A stretch of DNA of 60,111 nt from Ichthyobacteriaceae bacterium (GTDB lineage Bacteria > Bacteroidota > Bacteroidia > Flavobacteriales > JADGDT01): positions 5,938 through 66,048 of the forward strand of contig JADGDT010000005.1 in assembly GCA_016744755.1 (NCBI GenBank), given 5' to 3'. A program made the position numbers and the translations under genes. Below the pieces are notes generated by a model that was not told where the DNA came from, did not search any database, and saw only the letters and a list, made by a program, of their open reading frames with translations. Positions 52,099 through 60,111 of the stretch are shown here, one piece after another (within the stretch, counting starts at the first letter, position 1; the number at the start of each line of letters is the position of its first letter).

Positions 52099-52540
52099 TG
52101 TTTTCTATCTCTGATATATGATTAGTAAGTTTATCTAAAACTATTTTCAAAACATCAAATTCGTCATTACTAATACTACTTAGCATGGAGTTATTAATTT
52201 CGGTTAAATGAGGTTCTATTTCCCCCAACATCTCTTTACCTAAATTAGTAATATAAATATTATTAACTCTTTTATCGTTTTTTGAATGAACTCTAAGAAC
52301 CATGTTCTTTTTCTCCATTTTACTAACTAACCTAGCAATTGTAGTCTTGTCTCTATCTATAGTATTAGATAGTTCTTGCTGATTAATTCCATCATTGATA
52401 CTCAAACATTTCAACAACATAAATTGTTCAACATTCAAGTCTAATTTATTCTTAATAAACACTTTATCAAGCAACAACCTCATCTTATGACTAGTTCTTC
52501 CTAATAATCCTCCAATTGGGATTTCTCCTTTTGTAATCAT
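52091..52540 (-). CDS. MarR family transcriptional regulator
   Basis: A 149-residue winged-helix repressor. The HTH lies at about 50-80: INQQELSNTIDRDKTTIARLVSKMEKKNMV, followed by the wing with VHSKNDKRVNNIYITNLG, both typical of MarR. N- and C-terminal helices form the dimer interface. It is the first gene of the efflux operon and likely represses it until a substrate binds. A near-perfect palindrome sits at its 3' end, and a half-site before its start. Confidence 0.92.
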   Translation of the reverse strand: MITKGEIPIGGLLGRTSHKMRLLLDKVFIKNKLDLNVEQFMLLKCLSINDGINQQELSNTIDRDKTTIARLVSKMEKKNMVLRVHSKNDKRVNNIYITNLGKEMLGEIEPHLTEINNSMLSSISNDEFDVLKIVLDKLTNHISEIENKL

Positions 52541-52642
52541 ATCAATTATTTAGTTGCACATACATCTTTATTTTGCAAATAAACAATTTTACACTATGCC
52601 AAACAACTCATTTCTTTAAATTAACAGTCTTTAACATAAATA

Positions 52643-52684
52643 AAAACTCGTTCATCATAATTGCTAAATTATAACGAACGAGTT
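52643..52684 (-). terminator. Terminator of the ChaN-like gene
   Basis: AAACTCGTTC (52644-52653) pairs with GAACGAGTT (52676-52684); ATAATT/AATTAT extends the inner stem. On the minus strand a T run follows. It separates chaN from the efflux operon. Confidence 0.78.
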
Positions 52685-52760
52685 AAAAACGAATTGCTTC
52701 TTTATTTTAAAGGGTAGAAAAGAAAGATAACAATTCTACTTCTTAACTTCTACCATTAAC

Positions 52761-53636
52761 CTATCTACTAGTTTGAGTCATATTATCAGTAACAACAATA
52801 ATGTAGTCAGCTATACTCCTCTTCTGTTCTTTTGTTTTTTCTTCCCACTCTGTCATTGTTAGAGTAGTAATAGTTTTGATATTTAATCCTGTCTTAATTT
52901 TGTTTACCCACCATACAATTCCTCTGTAATTATTTGAGTGATAAGACCCATCAATATGTAAATAAATATCTCCTTCATTAAAATTATTTACAGAGAACAT
53001 AGCCATTGTAGCATCTTTTGAAGCTTGAGACATTTGAATTTTATCCATTGATGGAGGAATATGTCCACCCATGTTTTCTTTCATATCCTCGTACACACTA
53101 GCATCGTAAAACTCTTGCAATGGTCCAATCATTGCTTTAGCCTCTGGGCTCAACTTATCAAATGCTTCCATTCCATCTTTATAAATCATAGACGCATAAC
53201 GACGTGGAATATTTGAAGCTATAAAACGTAGCTTATTTTCTTTAGCAAATTCTACTAAAGGTTTATAATCTGTTTGATAGTTTTTCCAAAGTTGAGTTAT
53301 TTCTACTAGCATTTTTTTCTCAGGGTAAAAGCCAGCCAAATATTCATCTAACACCAATTGGTTTCCATTCTCGAACATCTCTGCTCCAAAGAAAAGTTTT
53401 TCTCCTTTATTCTTATAAAGTTCTTGTGCCAATTCTAACTGCAACCAATGCGAAATAGGATTGGTATGATATTCTCCGAAAAATATCATATCACTATCAG
53501 TCAAATCTTTTACCATTTTTCGGAATTTAACTTCCTTTCCTTTTTTATTATAAAGTATATATGCTGGTTTATCTTGCGCAAATAAGATATTCGACACCAT
53601 TAATATGGGAATTAAAACTAAAAGTAATTTTTTCAT
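52761..53636 (-). CDS. ChaN-like lipoprotein-family protein
   Basis: A 291-residue exported protein with a signal peptide (MKKLLLVLIPILMVSNILFAQ). The ChaN/DUF399 fold is recognisable: DMIFFGEYHTNPISHWLQLEL, LFFGAEMFENGNQ, and IYLHIDGSYHSNNYRGIVWW near the end. In Campylobacter ChaN, related residues bind heme; here the His and Tyr needed are partly present. A role in heme or iron uptake is possible but not proven. It has its own terminator and no iron-transport neighbour. Confidence 0.8.
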   Translation of the reverse strand: MKKLLLVLIPILMVSNILFAQDKPAYILYNKKGKEVKFRKMVKDLTDSDMIFFGEYHTNPISHWLQLELAQELYKNKGEKLFFGAEMFENGNQLVLDEYLAGFYPEKKMLVEITQLWKNYQTDYKPLVEFAKENKLRFIASNIPRRYASMIYKDGMEAFDKLSPEAKAMIGPLQEFYDASVYEDMKENMGGHIPPSMDKIQMSQASKDATMAMFSVNNFNEGDIYLHIDGSYHSNNYRGIVWWVNKIKTGLNIKTITTLTMTEWEEKTKEQKRSIADYIIVVTDNMTQTSR

Positions 53637-53793
53637 TTTTATATAATTTAAAATTTTATTGTAGATATTTTACGTCATCAAATTAACGAAAAATCTTTTT
53701 ACTATTTAGTTTTATTCTCAATAGTATTTAAATTACTCATCTTATCACCTGATATAGAGGTTTTTCTTAAAAAGGAAAATATCTGATATAAAA

Positions 53794-53822
53794 AAACCGT
53801 AAACATATTATGCTTACGGTTT
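53794..53822 (-). terminator. Terminator of guaA
   Basis: AAACCGTAA (53794-53802) pairs with TTACGGTTT (53814-53822); on the minus strand the stem runs into seven T. It lies 21 nt after the guaA stop codon. Confidence 0.85.
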
Positions 53823-53842
53823 ATATAATTTAGAAAACTTTT

Positions 53843-55375
53843 TTATTCCCACTCAATAGTTGCAGGTGGTTTAGAGCTGATATCGTAAACAACTCTGTTA
53901 ACACCCTTAACTTGGTTGATAATTTTATTAGAAATTTTTGCAAGAAACTCATAAGGTAAATGTACCCAATCTGCTGTCATACCATCGGTAGATTCTACTG
54001 CTCGCAATGCAACTGCATTTTCGTAAGTACGCTCATCGCCCATTACTCCTACTGTATTTACAGGAAGAAAAATTGCTCCTGCTTGCCATACCTTATCGTA
54101 AAGTCCATCATCTTTAAGTCCTTTTACAAATATAGCATCAACTTCTTGCAATAATCTTACCCTCTCTACAGTAACATCGCCAAGAATACGAATGGCTAAA
54201 CCAGGACCAGGGAAAGGATGACGACCTAAAAGTTCAGCATCAATACCTAAAGATTTACCTACTCTTCTAACTTCGTCTTTAAATAAAGTATTTAGAGGCT
54301 CTACCACTTTCAATTTCATGAAATCAGGTAACCCTCCAACATTGTGGTGAGATTTAATAGTTGCTGAAGGACCTCCTGTTGCCGAAACAGATTCGATTAC
54401 ATCAGGATAAATTGTTCCTTGTGCCAACCATTTAACACCTTTTATTTTGTTAGCTTCATCGTCAAATACTTCAATAAATACTCTACCAATTGCTTTACGT
54501 TTTGTTTCAGGATCAGACTCTCCTTCTAAAGCATCGTAAAAACGTTGCTTAGCATTTATACCAATAATATTAAGTCCCATGTGCTTGTATTGATCAAGTA
54601 CACTCTCGAACTCATCTTTACGAAGTAACCCGTTATCAACAAAAATACAAGTAAGATTTTTGCCAACTGCCTTGTGTAACAAAATGGCTGCAACTGTAGA
54701 ATCAACTCCTCCCGAAAGACCAAGTATAACTTTATCATCTCCTAGTTGTGTTTTTAGCTCATCTACTTTTGTATCTACGAAAGAATCTGGTGTCCAATCT
54801 TGAGAACATCCAACTATGTTTACAAGGAAATTTTCAAGCAATTGCTTACCGTCTGTTGAGTGATATACTTCGGGATGGAACTGAATTGCGTAAGTATCTT
54901 CTTCTTCAATTTTGTATGCTGCAACATCTACATCTGCTGTAGAAGCAATAATATTAAATTCCTTTGGAAGAGTAGCAATAGTATCACCGTGACTCATCCA
55001 AACTTGAGAACCTACTTCAATACCTTTCATCAAATCTGAAGAATTATCTATTTTAGCTAGATTAGCTCTTCCGTACTCACGAATTTTAGAAGGCAAAACT
55101 TCTCCTCCGTTAGTTTGAGCCAAATACTGTGCTCCATAACAAACTCCTAATAAAGGAGTTTCGCCACGTATATTTGACAAATCTATTTGAGGTGCATCTG
55201 TATCGCGTACAGAATGTGGACTTCCTGAAAGAATAGTTGCTTTGAACGTATCCATATCATCAGGTAAATGATTGTAAGGGTGAATTTCACAGTAAATATT
55301 TAGCTCGCGTACTCTACGTGCTATTAGTTGTGTGTACTGCGATCCGAAATCGAGAATAAGTATCTTTTCTTGCAT
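53843..55375 (-). CDS. guaA: GMP synthase (glutamine-hydrolysing)
   Basis: A 510-residue enzyme turning XMP to GMP. The class I glutaminase half (1-190) has [11 protein letters not shown] with the catalytic Cys and FHPEVYHS with His/Glu. The PP-loop ATP pyrophosphatase half has LSGGVDST, and the C-terminal dimer domain ([33 protein letters not shown]) is complete. The frame opens with TTG at 55381, but the ATG at 55375 ([22 protein letters not shown]) is the family start. A TAnnTTTG box lies only 4 nt before it, suggesting a leaderless message. Confidence 0.97.
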   Translation of the reverse strand: MQEKILILDFGSQYTQLIARRVRELNIYCEIHPYNHLPDDMDTFKATILSGSPHSVRDTDAPQIDLSNIRGETPLLGVCYGAQYLAQTNGGEVLPSKIREYGRANLAKIDNSSDLMKGIEVGSQVWMSHGDTIATLPKEFNIIASTADVDVAAYKIEEEDTYAIQFHPEVYHSTDGKQLLENFLVNIVGCSQDWTPDSFVDTKVDELKTQLGDDKVILGLSGGVDSTVAAILLHKAVGKNLTCIFVDNGLLRKDEFESVLDQYKHMGLNIIGINAKQRFYDALEGESDPETKRKAIGRVFIEVFDDEANKIKGVKWLAQGTIYPDVIESVSATGGPSATIKSHHNVGGLPDFMKLKVVEPLNTLFKDEVRRVGKSLGIDAELLGRHPFPGPGLAIRILGDVTVERVRLLQEVDAIFVKGLKDDGLYDKVWQAGAIFLPVNTVGVMGDERTYENAVALRAVESTDGMTADWVHLPYEFLAKISNKIINQVKGVNRVVYDISSKPPATIEWE

Positions 55376-55378
55376 GTG

Positions 55379-55386
55379 CAAAAGTA
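55379..55386 (-). promoter_or_regulatory. -7 promoter box directly before guaA
   Basis: Minus-strand TACTTTTG fits TAnnTTTG. Its last base is 4 nt before the A of the guaA ATG, so transcription would start at or next to the start codon. A TTTG lies 10 nt upstream; a normal -33 box is not seen. Confidence 0.45.
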
Positions 55387-55982
55387 ATATTTATAACAAA
55401 AATATAAAGTCTTTTTTTAGGAAATTTAGATAATTAAAAAACCAAAATTAAGGATTTAAATTAATCCGGCTTATCCGTATATTTCTTTATTTCTTTTATT
55501 CATGAGTATCTATTTATTAGGCATTCATATTTGCTTCGCAGTATCATTGATGAAAAGAGACAGACGCAAATAAAAACCTATAACTTCCTCAAGATCATTA
55601 GATAAGAATACCATTGTCAGCCTTTGTTCTCAATGCTATGTAACACAAAAAAACGTTACGCAATTAGTTTAAAAATAATTTAATAAATATAAAATTTATT
55701 AAAGCATAGCTTTTCCTAACAGTCTGCAACTATCACTGTAGGAAGAAAAAATTTTGGTGACACAAAATATAATTTGACAGTCCAGAATATACTGACCTAA
55801 TTTTAACTGGACAACAATGGTTTTTTTTAATGAATATGATTTTAGTTTTATGCGAAACTTTAGTTAGTTATATAAAAAGTATACATCCAAAAAGCACGTT
55901 AAATATATTATTATTTCTACTTTTGTTATAGATTTTTATTAACAATATCAAACTAATAACTCTAAAATTACTAACCTACAAA
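55387..55982. other. Gene-free divergent region between guaA and the oligopeptidase
   Basis: About 600 bp. I see a weak GTCCAG (55780-55785) / CTGGAC (55807-55812) inverted repeat and the -7 box of the oligopeptidase gene. No ORF with coding character, no riboswitch that I recognise, no repeat copy. Confidence 0.5.
55918..55925 (+). promoter_or_regulatory. -7 promoter box of the prolyl oligopeptidase
   Basis: TACTTTTG matches TAnnTTTG, 57 nt before the ATG. No standard -33 TTG. Confidence 0.4.
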
Positions 55983-58067
55983 ATGAAAAAAACCTTATTA
56001 ACTAGTATACTATTCATTTATCAGCTCAATTTACAATCACAGAGCTATAATCCTCCTACCACATTTAAAGAAACTGTAATTGACACTTATTTTGACACAA
56101 CTGTAGAAGACGAATATAGATGGTTAGAAAATACTTCAAGTGATGAGACTATTAATTGGGTAAAAACTCAAAACAAATTTTCGAAAAAGCATCTTGGAAA
56201 AGCATCATCTAAAACCAATTCGTTCTCTGCAATTGACAGGTACTCACATACTGAATTCAAGTACTCTAGAAAAAAAGGTGAATACTATTTTAACCTTTAT
56301 TATACTTCCCTATTTTCTAGACCTTCACTGTATTATAAAACTGACTTACAAAAAGAGTCTATTAAGCTAATCGATCCAAAGAAAATTTCATTTAACGAAG
56401 TTATAAACATCAAGAATTATGAAGTTTCTAAAGATTCAAAATACCTTGCTTTCCAATACGGAATAGATGGTAGTGATTGGTCTGAAATTAGAGTAGTAAC
56501 AATAAATACTCGTGAACTACACACAGACCATATTAAAGGGGTTAAATTCTCTAATATTGCATGGCTAGATGACGGTTTCTTTTATTCAACTTACGATCAA
56601 ATAAATAAATTTGGAAAGCCAATTAATAACAAGGTTTTTTATCACAAACTAGGAACAAAACAAGTAGATGATAAGTTGATTTTTGCAAGGAAGAGTAAGC
56701 CATTAAATTACTTTGAATTTAAAACTACTTCAGATGAACATTTCTTTGTTATTAAAGAAATAAATGAAGAGAAAGGTAAATCCAGCATTTATTACATTGA
56801 TTATACATCAGAGAAAAAGTCAATGAAATCATTATTACACAACGTCAATTACGACATTAATATCATAGATAACGAAAACGGGAATTTTATAGCTACAACT
56901 TCTAAAGATTCAGAGAATGGAATGATTGTAAAAATAGATCCAAAGAAACCAACTCAATGGAAAGTTATTGCCCCAAACTACTCTACTGACATCTTACTAA
57001 ATATCAAAACTCTTACGGATAGAATAATCACAACTTATCAGCATGATCAAAGCCCTATTCTTGTTATTTACGATTATGAGGGTAATATATTATACAATAC
57101 TAAATTTCCACTAGGATCTTCGGTAGGTGGGTTTAGTGGGAATAAAACTGACAATGAATTTTTGTTTTATATTCAATCATATACTGTCCCTAAAACTATT
57201 TTCAGATTTAATATTTATTCTTTCAAAAAGAAGCTACTCGAAAAAACTGCTGTTACTTTTAAGTTTGATGATATTGTTTATGAAAAAGTAGAATACTTAT
57301 CAAAAGACAGCATGAAAGTCCCCATGATTCTTATACACAGAAACGATATTAAATTAGATGGTACAAACCCAACAATACTTAAAGCATATGGTGGATTTGG
57401 AATTATAAATTCTCCTTCTTACGATCCAGGCATTGTACATTTTATTAGAAAGGGCGGAGTATTTGCCTTTGCAAACATTAGAGGTGGTGGAGATAAAGGT
57501 TCTAAATGGGCTGAAGATGGTAAAGGTGATAAAAAACAAAATTCTATTGATGACTTTATTAAAGGTGCTGAATATTTAATAGCAAACAAATATACTACTA
57601 AAGGTAAGCTTGCTATAACAGGCAGTTCAAACGGAGGGTTAATCGTTGCTGCATCTGCAATTCAAAGACCTGATTTATTTAAGGTTGTTGTTCCTATAGT
57701 CGCACCTTTAGACATGATTCGTTTCGAAAAATTTACTGTTGGTCGTTTTCATCTCGATGAGTATGGTACATCAACGAATCAATCTAGTTTTAATAATTTA
57801 AAAAGCTACTCTCCTTATTTTAATATTAAAGAAGATGTTAATTACCCTCACATGCTTGTTGTTACATCTGAAAATGATGATAGAGTCCCTCCTTTTCATT
57901 CCTATAAATTTGTTGCTAAATTGCAAAACAGAAAATCTCAAACAAATCCAATTTTGCTAAAAGTAGCAAAAGACGCAGGCCATTATGGAGCATCAAACTA
58001 CATTACTAATATTAGAGAAGAAGCTAGTATTTATGGTTTTATGTTATACTACTTAAATAAAAAGTAG
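55983..58067 (+). CDS. Prolyl oligopeptidase family serine peptidase
   Basis: A 694-residue S9A peptidase with an N-terminal signal (MKKTLLTSILFIYQLNLQSQ), so probably periplasmic. The seven-bladed propeller spans about 70-420. The alpha/beta-hydrolase part holds the catalytic triad: Ser549 in GSSNGG, Asp near 632 in NDDRVPP, and His near 666 in DAGHYG. The family substrate is short proline-containing peptides. WLENTSSDETINWVKTQN is the usual N-terminal block. It is followed by a bidirectional terminator. Confidence 0.94.
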   Translation: MKKTLLTSILFIYQLNLQSQSYNPPTTFKETVIDTYFDTTVEDEYRWLENTSSDETINWVKTQNKFSKKHLGKASSKTNSFSAIDRYSHTEFKYSRKKGEYYFNLYYTSLFSRPSLYYKTDLQKESIKLIDPKKISFNEVINIKNYEVSKDSKYLAFQYGIDGSDWSEIRVVTINTRELHTDHIKGVKFSNIAWLDDGFFYSTYDQINKFGKPINNKVFYHKLGTKQVDDKLIFARKSKPLNYFEFKTTSDEHFFVIKEINEEKGKSSIYYIDYTSEKKSMKSLLHNVNYDINIIDNENGNFIATTSKDSENGMIVKIDPKKPTQWKVIAPNYSTDILLNIKTLTDRIITTYQHDQSPILVIYDYEGNILYNTKFPLGSSVGGFSGNKTDNEFLFYIQSYTVPKTIFRFNIYSFKKKLLEKTAVTFKFDDIVYEKVEYLSKDSMKVPMILIHRNDIKLDGTNPTILKAYGGFGIINSPSYDPGIVHFIRKGGVFAFANIRGGGDKGSKWAEDGKGDKKQNSIDDFIKGAEYLIANKYTTKGKLAITGSSNGGLIVAASAIQRPDLFKVVVPIVAPLDMIRFEKFTVGRFHLDEYGTSTNQSSFNNLKSYSPYFNIKEDVNYPHMLVVTSENDDRVPPFHSYKFVAKLQNRKSQTNPILLKVAKDAGHYGASNYITNIREEASIYGFMLYYLNKK

Positions 58068-58083
58068 CTAAATTAATTGTAAA

Positions 58084-58122
58084 AAAAAAGAACTATTGTG
58101 TTTTACACAATAGTTCTTTTTT
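58084..58122. terminator. Bidirectional terminator
   Basis: AAAAAAGAACTATTGTG (58084-58100) pairs with CACAATAGTTCTTTTTT (58106-58122) around TTTTA, with T runs on both strands. It serves the convergent oligopeptidase and methyltransferase genes. Confidence 0.93.
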
Positions 58123-58166
58123 AAATATTTTAACAACGGTAGAACTAATTTAAAACTAATTAGCCT

Positions 58167-59231
58167 TTACTTATTTACTAAAACCCAAAGTTCTACTTCT
58201 TCGGTAGAACGCCAATGCTGATCGCGTTTTGTTTTGCTTGAGGCAGTTTTGACACGCTTTTTAAAACATTTCTCTAATTTAAATCTCCCTCCATCAGCTA
58301 ACTCTTTATCTATTGGATGCTCTTTTGTTACATTAGTTATCTGAGCTAAATTTGAAAATATCAGAACCAATTTACCTTCTGGCAAAAGCCTTTCTTTTGC
58401 TTCTACAAAGAAATCTGTAAATAGGTTTTCATCGTAGTAAATTGCTTCGTCCATATTATCCAAATTAGATAATTTAGGTAACCACGGTGGGTTAAAAACA
58501 ATAAGTTCAGTCTGTTTTTCCCATTTACCAAAAAGATTACCAAAGTCTAATTCTATCTTACGAGACAGCTTCGTTTCTCCCATAAATTCAGTTAAACCTA
58601 CTATCGCATTGGGGTTAGTATCCGTTCCAAATACTTTTTGAAAACCATGTTTTACCATTTGTAAAGAAAGTACTCCACTACCTACTCCAACGTCTATTGC
58701 TGATTTCTTAGGCCCATCGTATCGCTTCAACCAATTATCAAAAAGCTCTAAATGTTCGAAACGTGTAGGGAAGTAAGTTCCATAATATGGGTGTAATTTA
58801 TTTCTAAGCACAGGAATAGTAATTCCTTTTAAAAACCATTGCCACGAACTATTTAAACCTTGAACTTTAGTAAAGGGCAATAGAAAATCGCTGTTATCTG
58901 GGTAAAGTTTCTCTAACCATCCTATTGATGGAGATCGTTTTACTGCCAATTTATGACCAATTATCTGTACTAGAATAAGACTTGATAACTTGTGAAAATC
59001 AACTCTATATTTTCGTTGTTCTAGAAATGTTTTATTTGGAAGTTTATTATTTAAATGAGAATGAATCTCTTTAAGTAAATCCAATCCATTACTGTAAAAA
59101 CCCTTTATCAAAACTGGATTGCCAGATTCCAACACTTCTATTGCATACTTAAGATCCGTTCCTTTAAACGTTTCCATTTTTCCTCCAGATGAAATAGGTT
59201 CTGGCTTATTTACTTCAATTTCTATATTCAT
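58167..59231 (-). CDS. Class I SAM-dependent methyltransferase
   Basis: A 354-residue protein. The Rossmann part begins near residue 165: AIDVGVGSGVLSLQMVKHGF (motif I), VFGTDTNPNAI (acidic loop), and VFNPPWLPK, an NPPW motif IV as in HemK/PrmC and rRNA MTases that act on planar N or ring nitrogen. The first 150 residues are a separate domain, LKYAIEVLESGNPVLIKGFYSNG, of unknown role. The target could be a protein or nucleic acid; no family name is safe. Confidence 0.82.
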   Translation of the reverse strand: MNIEIEVNKPEPISSGGKMETFKGTDLKYAIEVLESGNPVLIKGFYSNGLDLLKEIHSHLNNKLPNKTFLEQRKYRVDFHKLSSLILVQIIGHKLAVKRSPSIGWLEKLYPDNSDFLLPFTKVQGLNSSWQWFLKGITIPVLRNKLHPYYGTYFPTRFEHLELFDNWLKRYDGPKKSAIDVGVGSGVLSLQMVKHGFQKVFGTDTNPNAIVGLTEFMGETKLSRKIELDFGNLFGKWEKQTELIVFNPPWLPKLSNLDNMDEAIYYDENLFTDFFVEAKERLLPEGKLVLIFSNLAQITNVTKEHPIDKELADGGRFKLEKCFKKRVKTASSKTKRDQHWRSTEEVELWVLVNK

Positions 59232-59247
59232 CTGCTAATATTTTACA

Positions 59248-59255
59248 CAAAGGTA
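59248..59255 (-). promoter_or_regulatory. -7 promoter box of the methyltransferase
   Basis: Minus-strand TACCTTTG fits TAnnTTTG, 16 nt before the ATG. No standard -33 TTG. Confidence 0.45.
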
Positions 59256-59437
59256 GGCTTTCTTTTGAAGTGATTGATTAGAACTCATAATTAGCATCAA
59301 AAAACATTAAATTTGATAGTCATATTTTATACATATAGTTTATAAACATATATGAGTGTTTTATTACGAATCATTATATTGTATATTTAACGCCTGATTA
59401 ACACTGAAAAATTACCCATACTATTTACACTATTGTT

Positions 59438-60111
59438 ATGATAAAAAATATATTAGTATTATTGCTCTATATCCCATTGTCATCTTCTTCTCAATCTCTA
59501 ATAATAGAGGTCGATGAGCATCATTTTATAATTGACGAAACAAATTCAATAATATTATCTCATATTGAAAATATTGAATCATTCAATAATATTTCGTCGT
59601 ACAATGATATTATACTATCATTAAATGGAGTTGAATTCTCTTATAATACCAATCCTGATAGCCTTAGCTATTCTGAATCATACTCCGTTGCTAATCTATT
59701 TAAGCAATTCTCTTTATACTTTACACCACTTCCTATTATATCAATAGAATCAACTAATGACATTGTTAATGAACCAAAAACACTTGCTTCCTTTGTATAT
59801 TCTGACAATGAACAAATCATTACCTCAAATATTGGAATAGAACTTAGAGGAGGAAGTTCACAATCATACCCGAAGAAGACATATGATATTGAGTTTTGGG
59901 CAGATGATAATGGCACTGACACTAAAAAAGTTAAATTTGGAGATCTAAGAACTGATGATGATTGGATTCTAGATGGGATGTATAACGAGCCACTTAGACT
60001 AAGAAGTTATATAGCAAATAATTTATGGCTAGATATGCATATGCCTTATTATCTAGAAAACGAACCTGAAGCTAAGGCTGGAGCAGATGTTAAATACGTA
60101 GAAGTTTTTAT
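59438..60111 (+). CDS. CotH-like secreted protein, partial (N-terminal)
   Basis: A frame starting ATG 59438 is open to the window edge (224 codons). It begins with a signal peptide (MIKNILVLLLYIPLSSSSQ), then a beta-rich domain of about 120 residues. From residue 143 on it resembles CotH: IELRGGSSQSYPKKTYDIEF, then DDWILDGMYNEPLRLRSYIANNLW. CotH proteins are secreted atypical protein kinases in spore coats and many bacterial surface proteins; the catalytic core would lie beyond the window. The 206 bp before it hold only the methyltransferase promoter. Confidence 0.8.
   Translation, partial: MIKNILVLLLYIPLSSSSQSLIIEVDEHHFIIDETNSIILSHIENIESFNNISSYNDIILSLNGVEFSYNTNPDSLSYSESYSVANLFKQFSLYFTPLPIISIESTNDIVNEPKTLASFVYSDNEQIITSNIGIELRGGSSQSYPKKTYDIEFWADDNGTDTKKVKFGDLRTDDDWILDGMYNEPLRLRSYIANNLWLDMHMPYYLENEPEAKAGADVKYVEVF

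Noticed and set aside
1-60111. Defence island, prophage, secretion system or biosynthetic cluster
   Set aside because: No gene in the window belongs to such a system; gene content is housekeeping, with one efflux operon.
1-60111. tRNA or rRNA genes
   Set aside because: I looked for cloverleaf GGTTCGAATCC-type T-arms and rRNA core sequences and saw none; a dedicated scan was not possible.

Overview
The window is a low-G+C, gene-dense piece of chromosome from a member of the Bacteroidota, most probably a flavobacterium. Pointers are a GldI-type gliding-motility FKBP lipoprotein, DUF5606 and DUF4293 proteins, a Rho factor with a long basic disordered insert, lipoproteins with an SxxC lipobox, and -7 promoter boxes of the form TAnnTTTG. 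I see 49 protein genes, two of them cut by the window ends. I see no rRNA, tRNA, insertion sequence, prophage or CRISPR array.

Layout. 1-13.7 kb: a partial class V aminotransferase, a GlmM-type phosphohexomutase, a TPR protein, Bcp peroxiredoxin, RecA, an MFS transporter, a polytopic His-rich membrane protein, NadB and NadA (quinolinate synthesis), a radical SAM protein and a glutaminyl cyclase lipoprotein. 14-18.5 kb: LrgA/LrgB, then RuvX, peptide deformylase, DUF5606, MazG and a YfcE-type phosphoesterase, all on the plus strand. 18.5-19.3 kb: a gene-free 840 bp stretch crowded with hairpins and repeats. 19.3-31.1 kb: Rho, DUF4293, TetR and HAD, cold-shock protein, then a minus-strand cluster of DHH phosphoesterase, GldI and two cyclophilin-FKBP fusion proteins, an OmpA/TPR lipoprotein and two unknown proteins. 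31.4-37.3 kb: glutamate synthase (gltB-gltD). 37.7-41 kb: diadenylate cyclase CdaA with FolP, and a small ABC transporter. 41.3-46 kb: two surface or unknown proteins, the ABC-F protein EttA and citrate synthase. 46.4-52.5 kb: a MarR-regulated tripartite RND efflux operon. 52.7-60.1 kb: a ChaN-like lipoprotein, GuaA, a prolyl oligopeptidase, a methyltransferase and the start of a secreted CotH-like protein.

The genes are mostly housekeeping: cell-wall precursor, NAD, glutamate, folate and GMP synthesis, translation quality control, transcription termination and DNA repair. They are linked by function in only a few places. CdaA and the DHH/DHHA1 phosphoesterase could be the two ends of a c-di-AMP circuit. 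gldI and the two dual-family immunophilins form a protein-folding operon, probably for the periplasm and outer membrane. marR-acrA-acrB-tolC is a self-contained efflux unit.

I found no convincing new multi-gene system such as a defence island, secretion system or biosynthetic cluster. The unexplained signal lies between genes: several families of short, structured or phased repeats. They include two copies of a structured RNA-like element with compensatory base changes (possibly Flavo-1), a 7-bp phased array that starts just after the stop codons of two unrelated genes in the same orientation, an 8-bp phased array around mazG, and several palindromes. All calls are from reading the sequence; no database search was run.
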